DNA of 64,000 nucleotides from Amulumruptor sp947039275. GTDB lineage: Bacteria; Bacteroidota; Bacteroidia; Bacteroidales; Muribaculaceae. The stretch is from contig CAMQYL010000006.1 in assembly GCA_947039275.1 (NCBI GenBank), forward strand, positions 1-64,000, written 5' to 3'. The notes beneath the pieces were generated by a model, which saw only the letters and a list, made by a program, of their open reading frames with translations, was not told the origin of the DNA and made no database searches. Shown here in pieces: positions 54,110 through 63,045 of this stretch. The first letter of the stretch is position 1; every line of letters begins with the position of its first letter. The position numbers and the translations under genes are program-made.

Positions 54110-54673
54110 TTATTTGCGGTGTTTGGGCGCATATACCACAGGATAGTCGCAACGTGTCTTGCCTGACATGATATTGCGGAGCTTTGACGATATGAGCTGC
54201 TTGCGTATAGGCGATATATGGTCTATGTACAGTTTGCCTTCGAGGTGGTCGCACTCATGCTGTACGACTCTTGCCAGAAATCCTTCCATCACCTCCTCAT
54301 GGGGATTGAAATCCTCATCAACCCATGTCAGACGGATTTTTTCTACACGGGGAACGTTTTCAGAAAGCCCTGGCAGACTGAGACAGCCCTCCGAACGGGT
54401 GACTTTATCACCATCAAGCACCTCGACACGCGGATTGATCAGCGTGAACTTCCTGCCCTCACACTCGGGGAAATCCTCAGCCAGAGGCGAGGCATCGATG
54501 ACCACTATGCGGTCATTGCGCCCGATCTGAGGTGCAGCCAATCCGACTCCCGATGAAGCATACATCGAGTCATACATGTCGGCTATGAGTTTTTTCAGGT
54601 CAGGATAGTCAGGGGTTATGTCATCGGACAGGCGTCGAAGCACCGGATGTCCGTAAAGATATACTTTCAGCAT
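54110..54673 (-). CDS. def: Peptide deformylase
   Basis: Removes the formyl group from new proteins, ahead of Map (20052). The three motifs are complete: GVGLAAPQIG, EGCLSLPG (metal Cys) and VVQHECDHLEG (two metal His and the catalytic Glu). 187 aa. It lies 21 nt after ruvX. Confidence 0.97.
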   Translation of the reverse strand: MLKVYLYGHPVLRRLSDDITPDYPDLKKLIADMYDSMYASSGVGLAAPQIGRNDRIVVIDASPLAEDFPECEGRKFTLINPRVEVLDGDKVTRSEGCLSLPGLSENVPRVEKIRLTWVDEDFNPHEEVMEGFLARVVQHECDHLEGKLYIDHISPIRKQLISSKLRNIMSGKTRCDYPVVYAPKHRK

Positions 54674-54694
54674 GTTGCTAATATTTCGTCGTTA

Positions 54695-55132
54695 TCAGGA
54701 GAGTGTGGAGTTGCTATGTTCGAGCGATGCAAGGTAATCGTTGAGGATGATGCTTGCCGAAATCTCATCCACCAGGGCTTTGTCTCGGCGATCCATCTTG
54801 CGCAGACCTCCGTCAAGCATGGTGCGATGGGCTATGGCAGAGGTAAACCGCTCGTCAAAAAACACGATGGGTATCGATGCCGGCAACACCTTGCGGAGCG
54901 ATGCAATCCCGGGCTTGATGAATCGCATGCTTTCGCTGTCAGCCCCACGCAATGTACGCGGATGCCCCACAACGATAGCATCTACAGGTTCGCGGGACAC
55001 ATAATTGAGTACAAACGAGTTGAGCTGGGCAGTGGGCACGGTGGTAAGCCCGTTGGCAACGATACGCAGTATGTCGGTCACGGCTATGCCGCAACGCTTG
55101 CGCCCGTAATCTATCGACATCAGTCTGCCCAT
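54695..55132 (-). CDS. ruvX: Holliday junction resolvase-like RuvX/YqgF (pre-16S rRNA nuclease)
   Basis: RNase H-fold nuclease. In E. coli YqgF matures the 5' end of 16S rRNA; a junction-resolving role has also been proposed. Catalytic-type residues are in SIDYGRKRCGIAVTD, IVVGHPRTLRG and VFFDERFTSA. 145 aa. The start at 55132 (MGRLMSIDYG) places the ATG only 4 nt from a -7 element; Met5 (55120) is a possible alternative start. Confidence 0.93.
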   Translation of the reverse strand: MGRLMSIDYGRKRCGIAVTDILRIVANGLTTVPTAQLNSFVLNYVSREPVDAIVVGHPRTLRGADSESMRFIKPGIASLRKVLPASIPIVFFDERFTSAIAHRTMLDGGLRKMDRRDKALVDEISASIILNDYLASLEHSNSTLS

Positions 55133-55136
55133 GGTG

Positions 55137-55170
55137 CAAAGTTAGCAAATTTCCAGCAATTACTGTCAAT
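55137..55170 (-). promoter_or_regulatory. Possible promoter of ruvX-def-phosphatase
   Basis: Minus strand TAACTTTG (55144-55137) with ATTG (55170-55167) 22 nt upstream, a spacer slightly longer than usual. The -7 element nearly abuts the ruvX ATG, so the message would be leaderless or begin inside the gene. Confidence 0.45.
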
Positions 55171-56465
55171 CAGCGGTGTAACAGACGCTCGAAAAGCTCC
55201 TTATATTTCGACGCCACTATCGGAGCATCAAAGGCGGTCTCCACCGAGTCGTGGAGCATCTTGCGGTCGGGCACATTGTCAAGCGCCCACTTGATACCCT
55301 CGGCGACCGCCTCAGGCGTCGGCTCCTCCGCCACATATCCATTGATAAGGTGCTTGACATTGTCAGCCATACCGCCCACACGCGTGGTCACGGCAAAGCA
55401 TCCAGCAGCCTGACCTTCAAGGAGTGTCCCGGGCTGTGTCTCGTATAGAGCCGTTGACACTACGACCGACGACGAAGCGTAGATCTCCCTCAACAGAGTA
55501 TCATCATTGATCGCCCCCATATGGCAATAAGGGAAATACAGCCTGTCAAACACTGCCGGATCAGCCACATCGCCAAAAAACAGCACCATGGAGCTGTTGG
55601 CTACCTGAGGCTCGTTTTCAAACAGGTAGTTGAGGGCATCTATGGTGAGCTGCAACCGCTGGGCTGGCGCATCTAATTTCCATGCTCCCACAAGGACCAA
55701 CTTGCGCGAATAGTCCACAGGCAGAGCCTTACGCAACGATTTAGGGACGATATAGAAGGCTTCGGCTGGAAAGGCGTTAGGTATCATGTGGATACGCGCA
55801 TCTGCCATCAGGCTGCTCTTGCGCGCTTCCTCCTCAAGCCACGAGCTGACTGCCACGAAATTAATGGGCATCGACTCGTAGAGACTGCGCTTGCGCTTCC
55901 ACACCTTATATGACAGATCCCGTGGATTGGTGCTGTGGAGAAACGGACAGCAACCACACTCCTGTGCGTAACGAGTGCATCCCTGTGCATGATGGCATAT
56001 GCCAGTGAAGTTCCACATATCGTGCATGATCCATACCATAGGTTTGCGCAGACGTCCTATGCGCCTGACCTCTTTGAGCGACAGCAACCCTTGGTTGATC
56101 CAGCTGAGCACCACTATGTCGGCATCCTTGACCCACGGGTGTGACGAGACACGGCAACCGACATTGGCTATCGACACATCAAACAACGTGTCAAGATGCA
56201 TCTTGTTGGCAAGGAATATCTTTGCTCTCTCATACTGGAAACGCATGACGCGCAGAAACCGCGAACTGACCTTGGATATATTTTCGTCATAGGTAAGCCG
56301 GGTGAACACCACCATGCGGGCATCCACACCGATGCGCCGCAATGCCCTCATCAGTCTATGAGTGACCACTGACGGCTGACCGAGCTTGTCGCTATGGCAC
56401 AGGATTGTGACTTTGATGGGCCTCTGAGGCTGATCAGGAGTTGTATTTACCAAGGTATCAGGCAT
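55170..56465 (-). CDS. Glycosyltransferase, GT4-like (GT-B fold)
   Basis: 431 aa, cytosolic or peripheral membrane. The N-terminal nucleotide-fold half starts VTILCHSDKLGQPSVVTHRLMRALRRIG. The C-terminal half has KLVLVGAWKLDAPAQRLQL and the E-x7-E-like donor site LYETQPGTLLEGQAAGCFAVTTRVGGM. A Cys-rich stretch in the middle (HAQGCTRYAQECGCCPFLHS) is typical of a GT4 subgroup. The gene overlaps the upstream flippase gene by 8 nt, so both probably belong to the same cell-surface glycan pathway. Sugar and acceptor are unknown. Confidence 0.9.
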   Translation of the reverse strand: MPDTLVNTTPDQPQRPIKVTILCHSDKLGQPSVVTHRLMRALRRIGVDARMVVFTRLTYDENISKVSSRFLRVMRFQYERAKIFLANKMHLDTLFDVSIANVGCRVSSHPWVKDADIVVLSWINQGLLSLKEVRRIGRLRKPMVWIMHDMWNFTGICHHAQGCTRYAQECGCCPFLHSTNPRDLSYKVWKRKRSLYESMPINFVAVSSWLEEEARKSSLMADARIHMIPNAFPAEAFYIVPKSLRKALPVDYSRKLVLVGAWKLDAPAQRLQLTIDALNYLFENEPQVANSSMVLFFGDVADPAVFDRLYFPYCHMGAINDDTLLREIYASSSVVVSTALYETQPGTLLEGQAAGCFAVTTRVGGMADNVKHLINGYVAEEPTPEAVAEGIKWALDNVPDRKMLHDSVETAFDAPIVASKYKELFERLLHR

Positions 56466-57948
56466 GGCGGCGGGAGGGAATGAGTGAACGAGGCGATATA
56501 TGTTCCATCTTCATCACCACGGCGATGAAAAGCACCAAGAGAGGGGTGCGTATGAGCATGTTGACCCACGGCACAGAAGTTTCAATCAGGATCGACACCC
56601 CGTAGAGAGCCATGGCAAATGCAAATATGACAGCAAGCCTGCCGGCATGATAGCTGATGGGGTATCGGCGTTGTCCGATGAAGTAGCTTGTCACCATCAT
56701 CACTCCGTAGCAGCAGAACGCAGCCCAGGCACAACCCATATAACCGAAGCGCGGCACCAGCAGCACGTTGAGAGCCAGGGTTACAGCCAGTCCGAGCAGC
56801 GAAAACCACATGCCCCATAGTGTCTTGTCGGTCAGCTTGTACCAAACCGAGAGGTTGAAGAAAACGCCGAAGAAGAATTCGCCGAGCATCACTATCGGCA
56901 CCACTTTGAGTCCGGAGAAATACTTGGGCGAGATGAAATACTTGATGATGTCGATGTAGAACATCACACCGAGGAATATGCAGAGCGCAAAGATGACGAA
57001 ATACTTCATTGCCTCACTGTAGGCTGATGTGCCAGAGCGTCCGCTTTCCTTGTCGCGGGCGAAAATGTAAGGTTCATAGGCGAAACGGAACGCCTGAATG
57101 AACATCACCATCACGATAGCTATCTTGTAGTTGGCACCGTAGATACCAAGCTCCTGCATGGCAGTGAGCTTGTCAGGAGCGAGTGACGGATAGAGTATCT
57201 TGTCGATGGTCTGGTTCATGATGCCGGCTATGCCGAGCACGAGCAGCGGATAGCTGTAGCGGAGCATCTCGCGCCACAGCGCGGAATTAAAACGCCAGCG
57301 GAATCCGCGAAGCTCAGGTATCATCAGCAGCAACACCACTCCCGAAGATATCAGATTGGCAAGGAATATGTAACCTATACCATAAGACGGGTCATAAATC
57401 CATGACAAAGAGGGTGCCTGCTTGACGAGCCACGGACATATCAGTATAAACCACAGGTTGAGACCTATATTGAGAGCGATGCTTATCAGTCTCAAGGTAG
57501 CAAAACGCATGGGGCGGTGGCGGAAACGCAGATAGGCAAACGGTATGGAGGTGAAAGCATCCACAGCCACGGCTATACCCATCATGATCACATAGTCCTC
57601 GTGCCCATGGCACTCTATCGCATCGCTTATCGGACGGATAAAGACCGACAGTAGCACCAGGAAGGCAACCGAGGTGGAAGCGAGCGACACCAACGAGGTG
57701 GAATACACCTCCGTGGGGTCTTTGTAGCGGTCATGGTTGGCAAAGCGGAAAAATCCGGTCTCCATGCCGTAGGTCAGTATGATCAAGGCAAGGGCAACTA
57801 TGGAATAGATGTACGTCACCACGCCATACTCCGCAGCCGGGAACATGATGGTGTAGAGCGGCACCAGACACCAGTTGAGGAAACGCCCCACAATACTGCT
57901 CACCCCATAGATGGCAGTGTCCTTGAACAGCGATTTAGTCCCAGCCAT
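56458..57948 (-). CDS. Polysaccharide flippase (Wzx/MATE-type)
   Basis: 496 aa with about 12-14 membrane segments, opening with KDTAIYGVSSIVGRFLNWCLVPLYTIMF, the usual beginning of Wzx-like lipid-linked oligosaccharide flippases. A cytosolic Arg-rich end follows (SPRSLIPSRRHA). It overlaps the glycosyltransferase gene by 8 nt and starts 19 nt after ruvB. Predicted to move an undecaprenyl-linked glycan across the inner membrane. Confidence 0.9.
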   Translation of the reverse strand: MAGTKSLFKDTAIYGVSSIVGRFLNWCLVPLYTIMFPAAEYGVVTYIYSIVALALIILTYGMETGFFRFANHDRYKDPTEVYSTSLVSLASTSVAFLVLLSVFIRPISDAIECHGHEDYVIMMGIAVAVDAFTSIPFAYLRFRHRPMRFATLRLISIALNIGLNLWFILICPWLVKQAPSLSWIYDPSYGIGYIFLANLISSGVVLLLMIPELRGFRWRFNSALWREMLRYSYPLLVLGIAGIMNQTIDKILYPSLAPDKLTAMQELGIYGANYKIAIVMVMFIQAFRFAYEPYIFARDKESGRSGTSAYSEAMKYFVIFALCIFLGVMFYIDIIKYFISPKYFSGLKVVPIVMLGEFFFGVFFNLSVWYKLTDKTLWGMWFSLLGLAVTLALNVLLVPRFGYMGCAWAAFCCYGVMMVTSYFIGQRRYPISYHAGRLAVIFAFAMALYGVSILIETSVPWVNMLIRTPLLVLFIAVVMKMEHISPRSLIPSRRHA

Positions 57949-57967
57949 TATTCATACATATTGGTGG

Positions 57968-59014
57968 TTAGAAGTCGATGGTGGTCTGGCGCCCGAGGTC
58001 GTAGCGGTCTACTCCGAGGTGGCGGAAGGCGAGATCGGTCACTTCCCTGCCTCGGGGGGTGCGCTTGATGAAGCCTTCCTTGATGAGGAAGGGTTCGTAG
58101 ACCTCCTCGATGGTGCCGCGGTCCTCGCCGAGGGCGGTGGCGATGGTGGAGAGACCTACGGGACCGCCGCCGAATTTGTGAATGATGGTACCGAGGAGCT
58201 TGTTGTCAATCTCGTCAAGTCCGTAGCGGTCTATGTTGAGAGCTTCAAGTGCATACCGGGCTATCTCAGGGTCGATGTCGCCCGTACCTTTGACCTGGGC
58301 GAAGTCACGCACTCGGCGCAATAGCGAGTTGGCTATACGTGGGGTGCCTCGGCTGCGGAGCGATATCTCATGGGCTGCCTCGGCGCGGCATTTCACACCG
58401 AGGAGCTTGGCAGAGCGGAGTATGATGCGCTCCAGGAGCTCGTGGTCATAGTATTCGAGGTGGCAGTTGATGCCGAAACGCGCCCTGAGCGGGGCTGTCA
58501 GAAGTCCGCTGCGCGTGGTAGCACCTATAAGAGTGAATGGCGACAATGTCAACTGCACCGACCGCGCCCCGGGACCCTTGTCGATGGTGATGTCTATGCG
58601 GTAGTCCTCCATGGCGGAGTATAGATACTCCTCCACTTCGGGACGCAAACGATGAATTTCGTCGATAAACAGCACATCATTTTCCTCCAACGAGGTCAAT
58701 ATGCCAGCCAAGTCCCCAGCCTTGTCAAGTACAGGACCGGACGTGACTTTCATGCCTACCCCCAATTCATTGGCTATGATGCCCGAGAGGGTGGTCTTGC
58801 CAAGCCCCGGAGGACCGTAGAAGAGGATGTGGTCAAGGGCTTCGCCGCGCATCTTGGCTGCCTGGACGAATACCTTGAGGTTCTCCACCACCTTGTCCTG
58901 ACCTGTGAACGACTCAAAGCGACCCGGACGCAACGCTTTCTCAAAGTCGCGTTCGCCAGCCGCGGAGCTCTGGGCTGCGCGGATGTCAAAGTCGTTATCG
59001 TCCATCAGGTCCAT
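57968..59014 (-). CDS. ruvB: Holliday junction branch-migration ATPase RuvB
   Basis: Hexameric AAA+ motor that drives branch migration with RuvA. Motifs: FYGPPGLGKTTLSGIIANE (Walker A), DVLFIDEIHRL (Walker B), GATTRSGLLTAPLRARFGI (sensor 1 and arginine finger) and the C-terminal winged helix (GFIKRTPRGREVTDLAFRHL). 348 aa is normal. ruvA and ruvC are not in the window, but ruvX is 3 kb away on the same strand. Confidence 0.98.
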   Translation of the reverse strand: MDLMDDNDFDIRAAQSSAAGERDFEKALRPGRFESFTGQDKVVENLKVFVQAAKMRGEALDHILFYGPPGLGKTTLSGIIANELGVGMKVTSGPVLDKAGDLAGILTSLEENDVLFIDEIHRLRPEVEEYLYSAMEDYRIDITIDKGPGARSVQLTLSPFTLIGATTRSGLLTAPLRARFGINCHLEYYDHELLERIILRSAKLLGVKCRAEAAHEISLRSRGTPRIANSLLRRVRDFAQVKGTGDIDPEIARYALEALNIDRYGLDEIDNKLLGTIIHKFGGGPVGLSTIATALGEDRGTIEEVYEPFLIKEGFIKRTPRGREVTDLAFRHLGVDRYDLGRQTTIDF

Positions 59015-59031
59015 ATAGGGTCATTTACAAT

Positions 59032-59113
59032 GTAGGGACATGCCGTGGCATGTCCGCCACTCCATGTCGATTTTCATTTTGTGATACGCTGACATGCCAT
59101 GGCATGTCCCTAC
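59032..59113. repeat. REPIN, 82 bp, between yidC and ruvB
   Basis: Left arm with GTAG end and core GGACATGCCGTGGCATGTCC (59037-59055, shared base at 59036). The right arm has core GACATGCCATGGCATGTCC (59091-59109) and CTAC end (59110-59113). The arms are inverted with a roughly 34-nt spacer. Ends and core equal those of the REPIN at 15977; the spacer sequence differs. It lies between yidC and ruvB, which are read through it on the minus strand. Confidence 0.88.
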
Positions 59114-59133
59114 AAAATATGCGTTATGTCACG

Positions 59134-61251
59134 CTATCGGCGGCGGTTGGCTCCGCCCTTGCCAGCGTTTTTCTGCTGCTCGCGTATCATGGCTTGCTGC
59201 TTGCGCTGTGCTTCCTCGAGACGTGCCATGAAACCGCTCTTTTTCTTCTTTTTGGGATTCTTGGCATTTGCCTCCATGGTAGCACGTACCTTCTCCTCGT
59301 CGACTACGCGGCGGAAGATGTAGGTCTGTATGATGGTGATGAGCAGCGACACGAAGTAGTAGTAGCTCAGACCGGCTGCATAGTTGTTGAAGAACACCAG
59401 GAACATCACCGGCATCAGATACATCATCCACTTCATGCCAGGCATCGAGTCGCCCGTGGGCTGGCTCTGCATATTGATTTTGGTGTAGATGATGTTGGTG
59501 ACGGTCATCAACAGACAGAAGAGGCTGATATGGTTGCCGAATGTGCCCGATATGAAGGGGATATTGGTGGTCCATGACACAATGGCATCAGGAGCGGAGA
59601 GGTCCTTAGCCCAGAGGAATGACTCCCCTCTCAGCTCTATGGCAGAGGGGAAGAACTGGAACATCGCCACAAGTATAGGAAGCTGCAGCAGCATAGGCAG
59701 ACAGCCCGAGAACGGACTCGCCCCTGCGCGGCTGTAGAGAGCCATGGTCTCCTGCTGACGCTTCATGGCGTTTTCCTGACCCGGATATTTCTCGTTTATA
59801 GCCTTGATTTCTGGCTGCAGCACACGCATCTTTGCCTGTGACATGTAGCTCTTGTAGGTGAAGGGGAACAGGATTATCTTGATGAAGATGGTCAGCAACA
59901 GGATGATGATACCGTAGTTGCTGATATAGTGCCCCAGGAACGTGAACACAGGGATGATAATCAGAGTGTTGATCCAGCGGAACAGGCTCCAGCCGAGCGG
60001 TATCAGCTTGGTCAGATGGAGATTCTCGTCAGGCACGATGTTCTTCTCCAAGTCCTTAAGCAGCGGATAGCTGTTGGGACCGATAAAGAAGGTGAACGAT
60101 GCAGGGTTGGCAAGTGATGACGAATATTCGAGAGTCGAAGCCATAGACATCGACTTGATGAAATCGGGATTGTTCTCCAGCTCTACCGACTTAAGCTCGG
60201 CAGAGGTGAAGTTGGTGCGGGCTATGATGACCGACGAGAAGAACTGGTTTTTGAAACCGACCCACTTGACACGCTGCGTAAGATCTTCATCATCGTCGCC
60301 ACTCTCGCTGAGATTGTCAACGTCTCCGCCGGCAAGCTGATAGTAAAGACCGCTCTGACGCTCCTCGTAGACACGCCCTGCCTCGGTGCGGGTCATCATG
60401 GAGTTCCAGTTGAAGTCGATGGTGGCAACCGACGGGGGAATCACCGATGCCATGCCAGCCTGAACGACATCCATCTGAACCAGATAGCCTTCCTTGGGCA
60501 GAGTGTAGCGGAAACCGAACACCGCCCCGCCGCCGAGGTCAAGCTGCATCAACACCGTGGAATCGCTCTCGACCACCGGAGTGAAGTAAAATTCGCTGGT
60601 CACGAAGCGGCGGGTGGCAGATGTAAGCGTGAAGCTGTAGCTGTCACGTCCGGGTGCCATCATCTCTACCTTAGTAGAGTCATAGCTGTCGTACTTGTTG
60701 AGTGTCGCACGGGCTATGCTGCCACCCTTGTTGGAGATTTCAAGGGTTATGTCCTTGTTGGCAAGACGAGTGACAGTAGAGTCGCCCGAGAGGAATTTTG
60801 CAAAGCCCTGATAGCGACTGATGCCGTCAATATCGGTTTTGAGCGTCTTGACAGCCGATGCCATGACGTTTTTAGGCACACGGTCAAGGTTGCGGTTGAG
60901 GATGTCGGCTACAGCCACCTGGGTTCCGGCAGCGTTGACCGTACCGCTGATGTCGCCAGAACCGTTGACACTGAGAGTGCTGTTGGCTCCGCGGAGCGAA
61001 TATACATCGTTGACGCTGTCACGCTTGCCATACTGGCGCACCGTGGCGCGTATGTTGACTATTTCGTCGGGCGAGATGCTGTCAAGTGTCAGCACTGCGC
61101 CCTCGGCAGCCTTCTGCTGCTCAGCCTGAGCCTGCTGTTCGGCGAGCTGGCGTTGACGTTCCTGCTCCTCCTTGCTGGGGCTGTTGAGCCACATGAAGCC
61201 GATGATGAGCAGAGCCATGAATATCAGGCCGCGAAGTGTGTTTTTATCCAT
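59134..61251 (-). CDS. yidC: Membrane protein insertase YidC
   Basis: Inserts and folds inner-membrane proteins, alone or with SecY. An N-terminal membrane anchor (TLRGLIFMALLIIGFMWL) is followed by a Gln/Glu-rich helix and a large periplasmic domain (to about 430). The conserved insertase core of five membrane segments follows (about 430-650: FKIILFPFTYKSYMSQAKMRVLQPEI, GASPFSGCLPMLLQLPILVAMFQF). The C-terminal tail is Lys/Arg-rich, as in ribosome-binding YidC. 705 aa, somewhat longer than E. coli YidC (548 aa), as is common in Bacteroidota. Confidence 0.97.
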   Translation of the reverse strand: MDKNTLRGLIFMALLIIGFMWLNSPSKEEQERQRQLAEQQAQAEQQKAAEGAVLTLDSISPDEIVNIRATVRQYGKRDSVNDVYSLRGANSTLSVNGSGDISGTVNAAGTQVAVADILNRNLDRVPKNVMASAVKTLKTDIDGISRYQGFAKFLSGDSTVTRLANKDITLEISNKGGSIARATLNKYDSYDSTKVEMMAPGRDSYSFTLTSATRRFVTSEFYFTPVVESDSTVLMQLDLGGGAVFGFRYTLPKEGYLVQMDVVQAGMASVIPPSVATIDFNWNSMMTRTEAGRVYEERQSGLYYQLAGGDVDNLSESGDDDEDLTQRVKWVGFKNQFFSSVIIARTNFTSAELKSVELENNPDFIKSMSMASTLEYSSSLANPASFTFFIGPNSYPLLKDLEKNIVPDENLHLTKLIPLGWSLFRWINTLIIIPVFTFLGHYISNYGIIILLLTIFIKIILFPFTYKSYMSQAKMRVLQPEIKAINEKYPGQENAMKRQQETMALYSRAGASPFSGCLPMLLQLPILVAMFQFFPSAIELRGESFLWAKDLSAPDAIVSWTTNIPFISGTFGNHISLFCLLMTVTNIIYTKINMQSQPTGDSMPGMKWMMYLMPVMFLVFFNNYAAGLSYYYFVSLLITIIQTYIFRRVVDEEKVRATMEANAKNPKKKKKSGFMARLEEAQRKQQAMIREQQKNAGKGGANRRR

Positions 61252-61306
61252 TAATCAGTCTGTATTATATTGTAAAAACAGGGGTGATGAGATATTTTCA
61301 GATTGG

Positions 61307-62947
61307 TCAGGCATTGCACTCTGCCACGTTCTCGAGGTTTTCAGCCTCGTGGTATTCGATTGCTGCTTTTACTAAATCCACAAACAGCGGCGCGGGGCTG
61401 AGTACAGTGCTCGAGTACTCGGGATGGTACTGGGTGCCTATGAACCAACGCTTGTCAGGCAGCTCCACGACCTCAACGAGGTGTGACGCAGGATTTTCGC
61501 CCACGCAGCGCATGCCGGCAGCCTCAAAACGCTCGCGGTAGTCATTGTTAAACTCGTAGCGGTGGCGGTGACGCTCCTTTATGTCGGTGGTACCGTATGC
61601 CTTGGCTGCCTTGGAGTCAGCTGCGAGATGGCAGTCATATGCGCCGAGACGCATCGTGCCACCCATGTTGCTGATGTTTTTCTGCTCCTCCATCAGGTCG
61701 ATGACATTGTCGGGAGTATTGATGTTCATCTCCACCGAGTTGGCTTCAGGAAGACCGAGCACATCGCGGGCAAACTCTATGACCATGCACTGCATGCCTA
61801 AGCAGATGCCGAATGTGGGTATATCGTTCTCGCGTGTATATTTCAAGGCGACAAACTTGCCGTCGATGCCGCGCTGGCCGAAACCAGGGGCTACTATCAC
61901 GCCGTCAAGACCGCGCAGCAGCTCCTTGACATTGCTCTCGTTGAGCTTCTCGGAGTGGATGTAGCGCAGGTCGAGCTTGTGGTCATTGTATGTGGCAGCG
62001 TGGAGCAGAGCCTCGTTGATAGACTTGTAGGCATCCTGCAGCTCTACGTATTTGCCCACGAGACCTATCGTGACGGTCTTGTCGGCGCGGTGGAGCTTGT
62101 CGAGGAAGTGCATCCACTGGTGCATGTCAGGCTCGCCGTTGACTGGCACATCCATCTTGTTGAGGACTATCTCGTCAAGATGCTGCTCGTGCATCTTGAT
62201 GGGCACCTCATAGATGCTCGGCACGTCGACCGACTGGATTACGGCATCGGGAGCCACGTTGCAAAATTGCGCTATCTTCTTGCGCATCGCCGAAGGTATC
62301 TCCCTCTCGGTGCGGAGCACGAGCACGTCAGGCTGGATACCGACCTCCTGAAGCTGCTTTACGGAGTGCTGCGTGGGCTTGGTCTTGAGCTCCTTGGCAG
62401 CACGGATATACGGCACATAGGTCAGATGGATGCAGAGTGCATTCTTGCCCAACTCCCAGCGGAGCTGACGCACACTCTCCAAGTAGGGCAGCGACTCGAT
62501 GTCGCCCACCGTGCCGCCTATCTCCGTGATGATGAAGTCGAAATTGCCGGTCTGACCGAGCAGCTTGACATTACGCTTGATTTCGTCTGTGATATGGGGT
62601 ATTATCTGGACGGTCTTGCCGAGATAATCGCCGCGACGTTCCTTGTCAATGACGCTCTGGTAGATGCGTCCCGTGGTGACATTGTTGGCGCGGGTTGTGT
62701 GGACGTTGGTAAACCTCTCGTAGTGACCCAAGTCAAGGTCTGCCTCGTGGCCGTCTACGGTCACATAGCACTCTCCGTGCTCGTAGGGGTTGAGCGTACC
62801 GGGGTCGATGTTGATATATGGGTCAAACTTCTGTATAGTCACGCGATAGCCGCGGGCTTTGAGCAGGCAGGCGAGAGATGACGATATGATGCCCTTTCCA
62901 AGAGACGACACCACACCGCCGGTCACGAAGATGTATTTGGTTTCCAC
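61307..62947 (-). CDS. pyrG: CTP synthase
   Basis: Makes CTP from UTP, ATP and glutamine. N-terminal synthetase domain: KYIFVTGGVVSSLGKGI with the P-loop, DPYINIDPGTLNPYEHGE and the ITEIGGTVGDIES segment. The C-terminal class I glutaminase domain has FGICLGMQCM (nucleophile Cys) and the final His/Glu in GTQYHPEYSS. 546 aa is normal. Its promoter is at 62976-63007, and yidC follows after 55 nt. Confidence 0.98.
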   Translation of the reverse strand: METKYIFVTGGVVSSLGKGIISSSLACLLKARGYRVTIQKFDPYINIDPGTLNPYEHGECYVTVDGHEADLDLGHYERFTNVHTTRANNVTTGRIYQSVIDKERRGDYLGKTVQIIPHITDEIKRNVKLLGQTGNFDFIITEIGGTVGDIESLPYLESVRQLRWELGKNALCIHLTYVPYIRAAKELKTKPTQHSVKQLQEVGIQPDVLVLRTEREIPSAMRKKIAQFCNVAPDAVIQSVDVPSIYEVPIKMHEQHLDEIVLNKMDVPVNGEPDMHQWMHFLDKLHRADKTVTIGLVGKYVELQDAYKSINEALLHAATYNDHKLDLRYIHSEKLNESNVKELLRGLDGVIVAPGFGQRGIDGKFVALKYTRENDIPTFGICLGMQCMVIEFARDVLGLPEANSVEMNINTPDNVIDLMEEQKNISNMGGTMRLGAYDCHLAADSKAAKAYGTTDIKERHRHRYEFNNDYRERFEAAGMRCVGENPASHLVEVVELPDKRWFIGTQYHPEYSSTVLSPAPLFVDLVKAAIEYHEAENLENVAECNA

Positions 62948-62975
62948 GTCGGTTATTAATAAGAATTTTAACGCA

Positions 62976-63007
62976 CAAAGTTACACATTATTTTTAATAC
63001 ACGCAAT
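62976..63007 (-). promoter_or_regulatory. Promoter of pyrG
   Basis: Minus strand: ATTG (63007-63004), a 20-nt spacer, then TAACTTTG (62983-62976). The leader to the ATG at 62947 is about 22 nt. Confidence 0.7.
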
Positions 63008-63045
63008 GCGAAATCCACGGACATACCTAACCCAGCACAATGGTT

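Noticed and set aside
61955..62881. 308-codon open frame on the + strand opposite pyrG
   Set aside because: Antisense shadow of a complete CTP synthase gene; no domain, signal or promoter.
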